Translations under genes and position numbers: made by a program
Notes under the pieces: generated by a model
What the model saw: only the letters and a program-made list of their open reading frames with translations
Told to the model about the DNA's origin: nothing
Database searches by the model: none
Part shown: in pieces, positions 35,768 through 44,342 of the stretch
Position numbering within the stretch: the stretch's first letter is position 1
Layout: every line of letters starts with the position of its first letter
Assembly (NCBI RefSeq): GCF_000411455.1
Contig: NZ_KE150458.1
Span: forward strand, 942,876-1,006,875
Direction: 5' to 3'
DNA length: 64,000 bases
Source of the DNA: Microbacterium sp. oral taxon 186 str. F0373
GTDB taxonomy: Bacteria > Actinomycetota > Actinomycetes > Actinomycetales > Microbacteriaceae

Positions 35768-36580
35768 ATGCGAACCGATCCGATGCGACCGCCCGGCTCA
35801 CCCCGCGACGAGGTGCCTCCACCTCCGCGTCGACTCCCGGTGTTCGACGACGAGTTCCACGACGGCATCGACGAGCGACGGTGGATCCCCGCCTACCTGT
35901 CGCATTGGACCACGGCGCGGCGCGCGGCCGCACGCACGCTCTCCGTCGCAGACGGGCTCGAACTGCGCATCGAGAGCGATCAGCCCGATTGGCGGGCCGA
36001 GGACGCACCGCTGCGCGTCTCCAACCTGCAGACCGGCGCGTTCTCCGGCCCGGTCGGCTCGCCGAGGGGAACACACCGCCATCGCGGCGACGGGCTGCTC
36101 GTGCGCACCCACACGCCCACACGACTGCTCTTCGCGCCCTCTCGCGGCCGCATCGAGATCACGCTGAGCGCAAGCACAGATCCGGGCTGCATGACAGCGG
36201 CCTGGCTGGTGGGAACCGAGCATCGCGCTCCCACGGAGGCGGGAGAGATCTGTATCTTCGAGATCGATGCGGCGGCGGTCGGCATGCCGACGACGGTTCG
36301 CACCGGCATCAAGAGCCACCACGACCCGCGGCTGGTCACGGAGATGCGGGAGATCGAGGTGCCAGTGGATGCCGCGGCGGCGCACACCTGGACGGTGATC
36401 TGGGACGGGCGCGAGACGCTCATCGGCTGCGAGGGCAGACTGGTCGGGCGATGGGCGCAGTCTCCCTCCTATCCCGTCTTTCTCATGCTCGATCTCTTCG
36501 AACTGGGCGGGAGCGGCGGCGCTTACCCCAAACGCGCAACGCTTCATCGCGTTCGGGGGTGGGACGTGCCCTACGGGTAG
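35768..36580 (+). CDS. GH16-like (concanavalin A-fold) protein with altered catalytic motif
   Basis: A 270-residue protein with the jelly-roll fold of family 16 glycoside hydrolases: FDDEFHDGIDERRWIPAYL at the N-terminus, LLFAPSRGRIEITLSAST, and HTWTVIWDGRETLIGCEG near the C-terminus. The catalytic strand reads EICIFEID (residues 160-167), where the canonical motif is EIDIxE. Both Glu (160 and 165) are kept, but the central Asp is Cys162. No signal peptide is visible, so it seems cytoplasmic, odd for a glucanase. It could be a lectin or an enzyme on an intracellular glycan. Its last ten bases overlap the stop of the convergent L,D-transpeptidase gene. The start could also be ATG 35783. Confidence 0.8.
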   Translation: MRTDPMRPPGSPRDEVPPPPRRLPVFDDEFHDGIDERRWIPAYLSHWTTARRAAARTLSVADGLELRIESDQPDWRAEDAPLRVSNLQTGAFSGPVGSPRGTHRHRGDGLLVRTHTPTRLLFAPSRGRIEITLSASTDPGCMTAAWLVGTEHRAPTEAGEICIFEIDAAAVGMPTTVRTGIKSHHDPRLVTEMREIEVPVDAAAAHTWTVIWDGRETLIGCEGRLVGRWAQSPSYPVFLMLDLFELGGSGGAYPKRATLHRVRGWDVPYG

Positions 36581-37473
36581 ACGACCACGGGGGTCCTCGG
36601 CGGCAGCTGCGCGAGCCGATCGGTGGCCGGGCCGTCGAGGTAGATGCAGCCGAACGAGTTCGCTCCGGAGCGCTCGCGGTAGTAGTGGAAGGCGGTCACG
36701 GCGACCGTGCCGCCGTCGAAGCCCGCCATCGTCGCGGACTGCACCCCGAGATACACGAGCGGATGGCCCTGTGTGTAGGCGAACTCCGGGACGACGCGCG
36801 TCAGCATCACGAACGTGCGCCCCACGGGCGTCGGCGTCGACGGCTGGCCCCACGCGAAGTCGCTGGCGACCCGTTCCACACCGGATGCGGAGACGATATC
36901 GATCGTGTGGTCCGCCAGGTGCACCTCGACATAGGCGGTCACGGGCGTCAGCTCGATATCCGCGGCGCGAAGCCAGCCGACCGCCTGCGCGGGGTTGCCG
37001 TCCGGCGGAACACCCTGCCGGCCGGCGAGCAGGACCTTGACCCAGTGCGATTGGCGCTCGACGACGGGAACGACCGTGCCGCCGTACGCGGCGTCGCGCG
37101 GCAGGTACCCGAGCGGCTGTCCGGCGGGGTCGGCGAAGATGGGAGCCGCCGTCAGCGGCGTGGCGAGCTCACCGGTCGTCGGCGCGAACGGCGCGTCATC
37201 GACGGGGATGCCGGGCGTCACCGACCACACGTCGATCTGCCGAAGCGCGGCGATGTCGTACGCGGTCGTGTTCTCGGGGGCTCCGACCCGGGCCGCCGTC
37301 GGCGACGCCGAACCGGGTGGCGCCGCCGCTGCTGCGGTCTCCGCTCCGGGCGGCGTCGCGGGAGCCGCGGCACCCGCCCCCAGCGCGACCAGCCCCAGGA
37401 CGATCGCTCCGATGGCGGCGAGCGCCGTCACGGCCCAGGGGGCGATGTCCCCGAACCGCAGACGGCGTGGCAT
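36571..37473 (-). CDS. L,D-transpeptidase family protein
   Basis: A 300-residue YkuD-domain protein, expected to form 3-3 cross-links or attach proteins to peptidoglycan outside the cell. An N-terminal anchor helix (AVTALAAIGAIVLGLVALGA) is followed by an Ala/Pro linker, a beta-rich module (about 100-180) and the catalytic domain (VEVHLADHTIDIVS to the C-terminus). The nucleophile block reads NSFGCIYLDG where SHGC is canonical: the Cys is kept, but the adjacent His is Phe. FHYYRE upstream may supply the general-base His. ATG 37473 has GGAGG seven bases upstream, better placed than ATG 37479. Confidence 0.87.
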   Translation of the reverse strand: MPRRLRFGDIAPWAVTALAAIGAIVLGLVALGAGAAAPATPPGAETAAAAAPPGSASPTAARVGAPENTTAYDIAALRQIDVWSVTPGIPVDDAPFAPTTGELATPLTAAPIFADPAGQPLGYLPRDAAYGGTVVPVVERQSHWVKVLLAGRQGVPPDGNPAQAVGWLRAADIELTPVTAYVEVHLADHTIDIVSASGVERVASDFAWGQPSTPTPVGRTFVMLTRVVPEFAYTQGHPLVYLGVQSATMAGFDGGTVAVTAFHYYRERSGANSFGCIYLDGPATDRLAQLPPRTPVVVYP

Positions 37474-37515
37474 GTGCATGCCTCCAGGGTACGGAGATCG
37501 AGCGGGCGCGGAGAA

Positions 37516-37543
37516 GGGGGCCGGGTATGCTCCCCCGGCCCCC
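37516..37543 (-). terminator. Terminator after adhE
   Basis: Perfect 10-bp GC stem (GGGGGCCGGG / CCCGGCCCCC) with an eight-base loop, 19 bases past the adhE stop and before the L,D-transpeptidase gene. The T-run is short (TTCT). Confidence 0.82.
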
Positions 37544-37561
37544 CTCGTTCCGCAGCGTCGG

Positions 37562-40282
37562 TCAGGCGCTGGTCTTGGCCTTCTTGGCCGTCGCCTTGGC
37601 GGGCGCGGTGCGGACGGTTCCCGTCACGGCCTCGCTCTCGGCGTGGGCGACCTTGCGGGCCGCACGGACCTCCTCGAAGGACGTGCCGTAGTACGCGGCC
37701 TCCATGAGGGTCTTCATGTCATCGATCATCGGCATCCGCGGGTTCGCCGGGGCGCACTGGTCGCGGTAGGCGGCCAGGGCGAGCTCCTGCAGGCCCGAGA
37801 TGAAGGTGGTCTCGTCGACACCCTGCTGCTGGAAGGACCGCTCGATGCCGACCCGGTCGCGCAGCTCCTCGACGGCGCGGGCATAGCTCTCCACGCCCTC
37901 TTCCGGCGTGGATGCCGGAAGGCCCAGGTGCTTGGCGATCTCCTGGAACCGCTCGGGCGCGATGTAGCGCTCGTACTTCGGCCAGCTCGTGAGCTTGGTC
38001 GGCACGGTCCCGTTGTAGCGGATCACGTGCGGCAGGTAGACGGCGTTCGTGCGGCCGTGCACCAGGTGGTAGGTCGCGCCGGTCACGTGCGCCATCGCGT
38101 GCACGATCCCGAGGAAGGCGTTTCCGAAGGCCATGCCCGAGATGGATGCCGCGTTGTGCATCTTCTCGCGGGCCTTGATGTCCTCGGCATCCGTCGAGTT
38201 CGGCTGGGCCTTCGTGCTGCGCTCGATGTTCTCGAAGATGAGCTTGATCGCGTGCAGGCACAGGCCGTCGGTGTAGTCGTTGGCGTAGACGGAGACGAAC
38301 GCCTCGGTGGCGTGGGTCAGGGCGTCGAAGCCGGCGTCGGCGACGAGGAAGCCGGGCAGCACCTTGGTGAGCACGGGGTCGATGATCGCCACCGACGGGG
38401 TCAGGGCGTAGTCGGCGAGCGGGTACTTCATGCCCGTTTCGTCGTCGGTGATGACGGCGAACGGGGTCATCTCGCTGCCGGTGCCCGACGTGGTCGGAAT
38501 GCAGACCAGCTTCGCCTTCTTGCCGAGCTCCGGGAACTTGAATGCGCGCTTGCGCACGTCGAAGAACTTCTCGCACATGTCGGAGAACTCGATCTCGGGG
38601 TTCTCGTAGAGCAGCCACATCACCTTGGAGGCATCCATGGGCGATCCGCCGCCGAGGGCGATGATCGTGTCGGGCTGGAACTGACGCATCAAGTCGGCGC
38701 CGGCACGGACCTCAGAGACCTTGGGCTCCGGCTTGACCGTGTTGATCAGCTGCACCTGCACACGGTTCTCGCGGCGGTTCAGCACATCCATGATGCGGTC
38801 GACGTAGCCGAGCTTGGTCATGGTCTCGTCGGTAACGATGGTGACGCGCTCGAGACCGCGCATGTCGCCGAGGTAGCGGATCGCGTTCGGCTCGAAGTAC
38901 GTCTTCGCGGGGATCTTGAACCACTGAAGGTTGTTGTTGCGACGCCCGATGCGCTTGACGTTCAAGAGATTCACCGCCGAGACGTTGTTGGAGACCGAGT
39001 TGTGACCGTAGGAGCCGCAGCCGAGGGTCAGTGACGGCATGAAGGCGTTGTAGATGTCACCGATGCCACCGAGCGCCGACGGGCTGTTCTCGATGATGCG
39101 GACGGCCTTGACGACCTTGCCGAACTCGGCGATGACGTCCTGGTCGTTGGAGTGGATGGCGCCGGAGTGGCCGAGACCGTCGAAGTCGACCATCTGGCGG
39201 GCGAGGTCGATGCCCTCCGCCGGCGTCTTCGCGCGCAGCACCGCAAGCACCGGGGCGAGCTTCTCACGCGTCAGCGGCTCGTGCGGGCCGACACCGGAGA
39301 CCTCCGCGAGGATGATCGACGTGTTCTCGGGAACCGTGAAGCCGGCGTGCTCGGCGATCCACTGCGGCGACTGGCCGACGACGGTGGGGTTGAGCTTGGC
39401 GCCGGCGCAGTTCTCGCTGCCCGCGGTGACGCCGAAGATGAACTCCTCCAGCATCCGCTTCTCGTCTGCCGTCGCCATGTAGGCGTGCAGTCGCGCGAAC
39501 TCGGCGAGCGCCTCGGCGGCGATCGGCTCGTCGAGGATGACGGCCTGCTCGCTCGCACACACCATGCCCATGTCGAACGACTTCGACAGCACGATGTCGT
39601 TGACGGCGCGTCCGACCTTCGCGGTGCGCTCGATGAAGGCGGGCACATTGCCGGCGCCGACGCCGAGGGCGGGCTTGCCACAGGAGTAGGCGGCCCGGAC
39701 CATCGCGTTGCCACCGGTGGCGAGGATGAGGGCCACGCCCGGGTGGTTCATCAGCTCGCCGGATGCCTCCATCGAGGGCTCCTCGATCCACTGGATGCAG
39801 TTCTCGGGGGCGCCGGCGGCGATCGCCGCATCGCGGACGATCTTCGCCGCGGCCACGGAGCACTTCTGGGCGGCGGGGTGGAAACCGAAGACGATGGGGT
39901 TGCGGGTCTTCAGCGCGATGAGCGACTTGAAGATGGCGGTCGAGGTCGGGTTGGTGACGGGGGTCAGCGCGCAGATGACCCCGACCGGGTCGGCGATCTC
40001 GGTGATACCGGTGATCTCGTCGTGCGAGATGACGCCGACGGTCTTCTGGTTGATGATCGAGTTCGTCACGTGCTCGCACGCGAACATGTTCTTCACGGCC
40101 TTGTCTTCGAACAGACCGCGACCGGTCTCTTCGACCGCCATGAGCGCAAGTTCGCCGTGGAAGTGCAGGGCCGCGACGCTCGCCTTGCGGACGATGTGGT
40201 CGACCTGTTCCTGCGTGAAGGATGCGTACTCTGCGAGCGCGGCTTGTGCGCCTTCGACCAGAGCATCGATCGAGGTGGACAT
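37562..40282 (-). CDS. adhE: Bifunctional acetaldehyde-CoA/alcohol dehydrogenase AdhE
   Basis: Fermentative enzyme reducing acetyl-CoA to acetaldehyde and then ethanol, regenerating NAD. The N-terminal half is a CoA-acylating ALDH with the catalytic Cys in [11 protein letters not shown] near residue 240. The C-terminal half is an iron-dependent ADH with [30 protein letters not shown] and the metal-binding [10 protein letters not shown] and [16 protein letters not shown]. Length 906 after choosing ATG 40282 (TAGGAG upstream). Its promoter overlaps a palindrome also present before nrdD, which supports induction at low oxygen. Divergent from nrdI. Confidence 0.97.
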   Translation of the reverse strand: MSTSIDALVEGAQAALAEYASFTQEQVDHIVRKASVAALHFHGELALMAVEETGRGLFEDKAVKNMFACEHVTNSIINQKTVGVISHDEITGITEIADPVGVICALTPVTNPTSTAIFKSLIALKTRNPIVFGFHPAAQKCSVAAAKIVRDAAIAAGAPENCIQWIEEPSMEASGELMNHPGVALILATGGNAMVRAAYSCGKPALGVGAGNVPAFIERTAKVGRAVNDIVLSKSFDMGMVCASEQAVILDEPIAAEALAEFARLHAYMATADEKRMLEEFIFGVTAGSENCAGAKLNPTVVGQSPQWIAEHAGFTVPENTSIILAEVSGVGPHEPLTREKLAPVLAVLRAKTPAEGIDLARQMVDFDGLGHSGAIHSNDQDVIAEFGKVVKAVRIIENSPSALGGIGDIYNAFMPSLTLGCGSYGHNSVSNNVSAVNLLNVKRIGRRNNNLQWFKIPAKTYFEPNAIRYLGDMRGLERVTIVTDETMTKLGYVDRIMDVLNRRENRVQVQLINTVKPEPKVSEVRAGADLMRQFQPDTIIALGGGSPMDASKVMWLLYENPEIEFSDMCEKFFDVRKRAFKFPELGKKAKLVCIPTTSGTGSEMTPFAVITDDETGMKYPLADYALTPSVAIIDPVLTKVLPGFLVADAGFDALTHATEAFVSVYANDYTDGLCLHAIKLIFENIERSTKAQPNSTDAEDIKAREKMHNAASISGMAFGNAFLGIVHAMAHVTGATYHLVHGRTNAVYLPHVIRYNGTVPTKLTSWPKYERYIAPERFQEIAKHLGLPASTPEEGVESYARAVEELRDRVGIERSFQQQGVDETTFISGLQELALAAYRDQCAPANPRMPMIDDMKTLMEAAYYGTSFEEVRAARKVAHAESEAVTGTVRTAPAKATAKKAKTSA

Positions 40283-40364
40283 TGTGGGTTCTCCTACCCG
40301 GCGCGGACACGGTGTCCGCGTCATCGCTTTCCGGGTCCGAGGGCTCTCGGGCCTGTCTGAGATC

Positions 40365-40393
40365 AGTATGACATATGTGGTCAGACCACACAA
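40365..40393 (-). promoter_or_regulatory. adhE promoter with embedded palindromic operator
   Basis: On the minus strand TTGTGT (40393-40388) and CATACT (40370-40365) are 17 bases apart, a plausible -35/-10 pair. The spacer contains a perfect 15-bp palindrome TGTGGTC-A-GACCACA (read on plus, 40376-40390). This arrangement suggests repression by a dimeric regulator. TGTGGTCAGACCA recurs upstream of nrdD. Confidence 0.7.
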
Positions 40394-40475
40394 GCGACGT
40401 GGATGCCGCCGCCGCCGAGGGTTTGTCACGCCGATGCGGCGAGCGGACGCGGCGGCATCCGATCAGACTGTCGAC

Positions 40476-40916
40476 ATGCGGAAGATCCCCGTGTACTACT
40501 ACTCCTCCTCGTCGAACCTCACCGGCCGGTTCGCGGAGGCTCTCGCGCGGATCGACGGTCGGCGGGTGCTCAATCTCGCCCGCTCCGACGTGAGGCGCGG
40601 CGAGCCGAGCGGCCCCTGGGTCCTGCTCACGCCGTCGTACAAGGCCGGCAACGCCGACGAGGTCACCCTGCCCGCCGGCGTGCGGGCGTTCCTGCGCTCG
40701 CCCATGACGCGACGACGAATGGTCGGGATCATCGGATCGGGCAACCGCAACTTCGGCGACTACTATCAGGCCGCCGCGCGGCAGCTGTCACAGACGTCGG
40801 GGCGCCCCGTCCTGTTCGAGTTCGAGCTGGCCGGCACCCGCGAGGATGTGGAGCGGTGCGCGGCCATCCTTGCGACGCTGGATGCCGCGCTGGACGAGGT
40901 CCGCAACGCAGGTTGA
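40476..40916 (+). CDS. nrdI: NrdI-like flavodoxin (class Ib ribonucleotide reductase assembly)
   Basis: A 146-residue flavodoxin-like protein. NrdI supplies the oxidant that builds the Mn(III)2-tyrosyl cofactor of NrdF. Family marks are VYYYSSSSNLTGRFAEAL (phosphate loop), LTPSYKAGNADEV, VGIIGSGNRNFGDYY and FEFELAGTREDVERC. ATG 40476 gives the usual N-terminus MRKIPVYYYSS. Normally nrdI lies in nrdHIEF, but no nrdH, nrdE or nrdF is adjacent. Here it is divergent from adhE and shares with it an operator-like palindrome also found at nrdD. It may be a second NrdI or an unlinked sole copy. Confidence 0.88.
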   Translation: MRKIPVYYYSSSSNLTGRFAEALARIDGRRVLNLARSDVRRGEPSGPWVLLTPSYKAGNADEVTLPAGVRAFLRSPMTRRRMVGIIGSGNRNFGDYYQAAARQLSQTSGRPVLFEFELAGTREDVERCAAILATLDAALDEVRNAG

Positions 40917-40925
40917 ACCAGCCGA

Positions 40926-42125
40926 TCAGGTCGGCGGGCGCCCCGAGCGCGTCACCGACCCGGGCGCGGCGCCCGCTGCCTGCGTTCCCGTCGGCGAGAA
41001 CGACGCGCGGCCCGACGCGACCGCGGCGGCGGCCGCGAGGGCTCCAATGGTGATGATCGCGCCGAGCACGAGCGCAGCCTGCTCCCCCGCGGCGAGCGCG
41101 CCCGTCTCGGCGCCGATCGTCGCTGCGGCGATGGGAACGCCGAGTTGCGCCGCCGCGATGACGGCCCACAGTGGATGCTGGTGCATCAGCGCGCCGACGA
41201 GGTGCGCGATCAGTGCACCGACGCCGAGCAGCAGTCCGAGCAGGAGGTACGACGGCGACGCCAGGAGACTGCCCAGCGAGAGCGACGATCCCAGCCACAC
41301 GAAGTAGAGCGGCGACAGGAACCCCTCCGTCACCGCGAACAGCTGGCGCGCGAGCCGCCGCGGCTCGCCGGCGCTGGCAACAGCCAGGCCCCCGGCGAAC
41401 CCGGCCAGCAGCACGGAAACGTGCGACACCGTCGCGAGCGCGCCGAGGCTGCAGACGAGGATCAGGCTGACGCGCAACTCGATCGCAAGCTCATGCGCTT
41501 TGCTCGTCTCGCGCAGACGCTTCCACCGGTCGCCACGATCCGCCCACCTCAGGGCGAGGGCGAGCAGCGAAGCGACGGCGGCGATCCCGAGCGCACCGAC
41601 GGCGGCGACCGGTGCGCGCGCGGGATCCATCGCCAGCGGCAACGCGACGATGCAGGCGGTGTCGGCGATCGCGACCTGCGCGATCGTGGGCAGGAGCTGC
41701 GCACCGCCCAGGCGCGTCTGCTGCACGGCCGGCAGCACGAGCGCGGCGGAGGAGGAGGCCATCACGACGGCGTAGATGGCAGCGTGGCCCGTGTCGAAGA
41801 CAGCGGCGAGGGCCCACCCCGCACAGGCCGCAGCGATGCCGACGACGATCGCGTGCAGCGCGCCGCGGCCGAGGGCGGGCCGCAGACGGGCGTCACGCAG
41901 AGGCACATGCGTCCCCGCGACGAACATCGTGAGACCGAATCCGAGCGTCGCCAGAAAGCTGAACGTGGCGTCGGTGGTGTCGACCAGATGCAGGCCCGAC
42001 GCACCGATGATCATGCCGGCGACGAGCTCGCCGATCACGACCGGCACGCGCCATCGCGTGCCCGCTGACAGGAGGGGGCCGAGCAACGCGACCGCGCCGA
42101 CGAGCGCGAGCGTCTCCAGGGTCAT
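40926..42125 (-). CDS. Cation:proton antiporter (CPA2-type)
   Basis: A 399-residue membrane antiporter with about twelve transmembrane helices. It resembles KefB/GerN-type carriers: VPVVIGELVAGMIIGASGL at helices 2-3, FGLTMFVAGTHVPL, and MASSSAALVLPAV near mid-chain. No TrkA-N/RCK nucleotide-binding domain is attached, so gating by NAD(H) or glutathione is not expected from this chain. ATG 42125 was chosen over a long upstream extension that runs over the preceding gene. The stop of that gene lies four bases upstream, so they are probably co-transcribed. The ion (Na+ or K+) is undetermined. Confidence 0.88.
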   Translation of the reverse strand: MTLETLALVGAVALLGPLLSAGTRWRVPVVIGELVAGMIIGASGLHLVDTTDATFSFLATLGFGLTMFVAGTHVPLRDARLRPALGRGALHAIVVGIAAACAGWALAAVFDTGHAAIYAVVMASSSAALVLPAVQQTRLGGAQLLPTIAQVAIADTACIVALPLAMDPARAPVAAVGALGIAAVASLLALALRWADRGDRWKRLRETSKAHELAIELRVSLILVCSLGALATVSHVSVLLAGFAGGLAVASAGEPRRLARQLFAVTEGFLSPLYFVWLGSSLSLGSLLASPSYLLLGLLLGVGALIAHLVGALMHQHPLWAVIAAAQLGVPIAAATIGAETGALAAGEQAALVLGAIITIGALAAAAAVASGRASFSPTGTQAAGAAPGSVTRSGRPPT

Positions 42126-42129
42126 GCGC

Positions 42130-42516
42130 TCACGCCGCGGCGTCGGGACCGACGATGCGGCACGGGATCTCGGTGTTCTCGTCGAGATACCAACTCGCGC
42201 AAACCCGGTGATAGCCGTCGGCGATCTGTGCGGGAAGACCGCGCGTGAGGTCCCCGTGCACGATAAGCACGGGCGACAACGGCTTTCCCGCACGGACCTT
42301 GCGGAGATCGTCGGCGACGTGCGGGTTGTCCGTGGGGAGAATCGGCAGACCCGCCGCACGGAGGATGTCCTTCGCCTTCTTCGTCACCGTCGCCCTTGTC
42401 CGCAGAGCGGCGACGAGAGAACCTGCGCGCTCAGGGGCGGCGATCAGGCGGAGATAGTCCTCCGCCGCGGGGAAGTCGTGCTCGTCGGGGTCGTTCTTCC
42501 AGATCGGGTCGGCCAT
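42130..42516 (-). CDS. Conserved protein with ParB-like segment
   Basis: A 128-residue soluble protein: an N-terminal helical part (DYLRLIAAPERAGSLVAAL) and a C-terminal region (LSPVLIVHGDLTRGLPAQIADGYHRVCAS). The latter recalls the ParB/sulfiredoxin fold, where a GxHR-type motif binds nucleotide. The resemblance is by eye and weak. I know similar small proteins in actinobacterial genomes without a function. It precedes the antiporter gene by four bases. Confidence 0.75.
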   Translation of the reverse strand: MADPIWKNDPDEHDFPAAEDYLRLIAAPERAGSLVAALRTRATVTKKAKDILRAAGLPILPTDNPHVADDLRKVRAGKPLSPVLIVHGDLTRGLPAQIADGYHRVCASWYLDENTEIPCRIVGPDAAA

Positions 42517-42561
42517 GAGGACATTGTGCTCCGCGGCAGCGTCAGAGCCGGGTGCGACGCG

Positions 42562-42987
42562 TCATGAGTCGTGCGCGCGACGTTTCCCGTCGCGGTGCAC
42601 GGCGAAGTCGGCGAGCGCCGTCGAAGTCGGCAGATCCACCCACAGCCGGAGGCTTCCCGGTCGGGACCCGACGCCGTTGATGAGAGCGGCGCCTCCGAGG
42701 CGGTGCAGGATCGGTGCGACCGAGACGGCGACCTCGTGCGGCAGTGAGCCGACACCTCGCCCGTTGGAGGAGACGGCGACCGAAGCGACGTCGTGCCGGG
42801 TCGGTGCGACGTGGCGCATGACGTAGGTGCGCCGCTCATCACCGCGCCGCTCGCGGTCGTTGACCAGGAAATGCGTCTTCTCGAGCGCGACCCGACGCGT
42901 CGCGAGCCCCCGCAGATCGGGCAGATCGTCGTGTCGGCTGACACGACCGGTCACGATGTGCACCATCTCTTCCCACCAGGCAGGCAT
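42562..42987 (-). CDS. Hypothetical protein
   Basis: A 141-residue soluble protein I do not recognise. It is mixed alpha/beta and rich in Arg and His, with segments HFLVNDRERRGDERRTYVM, HEVAVSVAPILHRLGGAALI and RLWVDLPTSTALADFAVHR. No signal peptide, membrane helix or Cys motif. ATG 42987 has AAGGGA upstream. It lies apart from its neighbours by 45 bases on one side and a 151-base gap on the other that holds only GC-rich sequence. Confidence 0.7.
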   Translation of the reverse strand: MPAWWEEMVHIVTGRVSRHDDLPDLRGLATRRVALEKTHFLVNDRERRGDERRTYVMRHVAPTRHDVASVAVSSNGRGVGSLPHEVAVSVAPILHRLGGAALINGVGSRPGSLRLWVDLPTSTALADFAVHRDGKRRAHDS

Positions 42988-43138
42988 GGCACCGTCCCTT
43001 CAGGTCGGTATGCCATCACCGCAGTGGAGCATGTCCCCACCATCTCACAGCGGCCTGTGGGAGTGCTGACCGCGCCTCTCGGGCGCCGGTCCGCACGATC
43101 CGGCCCGCCGGGCGGGAAAGGCGCGTAGGGTCGGGACC

Positions 43139-43303
43139 ATGTGGACCGTACTCATCATCCTGCTCGTCGCCTGGGCAGTACTGTCCATCGTCGGCTTCGC
43201 CTTCCCGGGCCTGCTGTGGCTCGCCATCATCGGCATCGTGCTGTTCATCGGCACGATCGTCTTCGGCATCATCCGGCAGCGTTCGCGCCGGCCCCGAAGC
43301 TGA
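43139..43303 (+). CDS. Small hydrophobic membrane protein (54 residues)
   Basis: Short gene: ATG 43139 to TGA 43301-43303. Two hydrophobic helices (TVLIILLVAWAVLSIVGFA and LLWLAIIGIVLFIGTIVFG) are joined by FPG, and a basic tail follows (RQRSRRPRS), placing the C-terminus in the cytoplasm. TAGGGT lies seven bases ahead of the ATG, fitting a leaderless start. Similar small membrane proteins, with no function, are common in actinobacteria. The 3' end overlaps the convergent gene by 35 bases. Confidence 0.75.
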   Translation: MWTVLIILLVAWAVLSIVGFAFPGLLWLAIIGIVLFIGTIVFGIIRQRSRRPRS

Positions 43304-43733
43304 CCGAGGCGGCGAGGGCGACGACGGCCGCGGCTCGCTCGCGCTCGCTCTCCGCCGTCTTCTCGTCGCGCCGCGCGGCCGCATCGCGACGCTCGTGCGC
43401 GTGGTCACTGATGGCGGCGAGACGTTCGGCGAGCACGCTGCCCAGGCCGTCGCGGAGCTCTTCGAGAGTGGTGTTCGCGATCTCCAGCCGACGGTCGGAG
43501 ACCGTGAGCTCGACCGTGGGATACCCCTCACGGACGAGGGTCTCCCGCGTCTCATCGCCGAGGATCTCGGCGATCTCCTCACGCTGCGGGCGCCGAGTGA
43601 ACACCGCCTCGACGGTGTAGCGGGCGGGGGCGTCGGCAGTCATCAGCGCGGACGGCAGAGAACCGACCAGCACCGATCCGAGGCCGAGGGGGGCGCTGGC
43701 GGACGAGGTCGTGGTCGTGCTCGGTGTACTCAT
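43269..43733 (-). CDS. Hypothetical protein with charged helical C-terminus
   Basis: A 154-residue protein without recognised domain. The N-terminal 35 residues are Ser/Thr-rich and look disordered (STPSTTTTSSASAPLG). A central alpha/beta portion (RYTVEAVFTRRPQREEIAEI, PTVELTVSDRRLEIAN) precedes a long charged helix (HERRDAAARRDEKTAESE) and an Ala-rich end. It overlaps the convergent 54-residue membrane gene by 35 bases. No operon partner is evident. Confidence 0.7.
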   Translation of the reverse strand: MSTPSTTTTSSASAPLGLGSVLVGSLPSALMTADAPARYTVEAVFTRRPQREEIAEILGDETRETLVREGYPTVELTVSDRRLEIANTTLEELRDGLGSVLAERLAAISDHAHERRDAAARRDEKTAESERERAAAVVALAASVSFGAGANAAG

Positions 43734-43793
43734 GGCCTGACGGTACGCCCCGAAGATGTGCGGCTCACAGCTTCGAGGCGCACGGACCGTCGA

Positions 43794-44342
43794 TCAGGCG
43801 TCAGCGCGGGACGGCAGCACCCAACCCGCTCGCGGGAAGTGGCAGGTGTAGCCGTTCGGATAGCGCAGCAGGTAGTCCTGATGCTCGGGCTCCGCCTCCC
43901 AGAACGATCCAAGGGGCTCGATCGTGGTGACGGCGGGAGCCGGCCACAGGCCGGAGGCGTCGACGTCGGCGATGGTGTCACGAGCGACGCGCTCCTGCTC
44001 GGGCGTGACGGGGAAGATGGCCGAACGGTAGCTCGTACCGATGTCGTTGCCCTGGCGGTTCAGCGTCGACGGGTCGTGGATCTGGAAGAAGAACGCCAGG
44101 ATGTCACGGTAGGTGGTCGCGCTCGGGTCGAACACGATCTCGACCGCCTCGGCGTGACCGGGGTGATTGCGGTAGGTCGCATGGTCGTTCTGACCTCCCG
44201 TGTACCCCACGCGGGTGCTGATCACTCCGGGCTGGCGACGGATCAGATCCTCCATTCCCCAGAAGCAGCCGCCCGCGAGAATCGCGGTCTCGGTGCCGGC
44301 CGGCTGGGTGATCGCTCCGGTGTCGCTGGGTCCGCTGGTCAT
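43794..44342 (-). CDS. msrA: Peptide-methionine (S)-S-oxide reductase MsrA
   Basis: Repairs the S-epimer of oxidised methionine in proteins. The catalytic motif [33 protein letters not shown] and [12 protein letters not shown] are typical. The 182-residue length is normal. Its ATG overlaps the msrB stop by four bases, so the two reductases form an operon covering both sulfoxide epimers. Resolving cysteines near the C-terminus are not apparent, so recycling may proceed directly with a thiol reductant (inference). Confidence 0.96.
   Translation of the reverse strand: MTSGPSDTGAITQPAGTETAILAGGCFWGMEDLIRRQPGVISTRVGYTGGQNDHATYRNHPGHAEAVEIVFDPSATTYRDILAFFFQIHDPSTLNRQGNDIGTSYRSAIFPVTPEQERVARDTIADVDASGLWPAPAVTTIEPLGSFWEAEPEHQDYLLRYPNGYTCHFPRAGWVLPSRADA

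Noticed and set aside
36995..39034. Long plus-strand frame opposite adhE and the L,D-transpeptidase
   Set aside because: No start signal or motif; spans two genes and an intergenic terminator.
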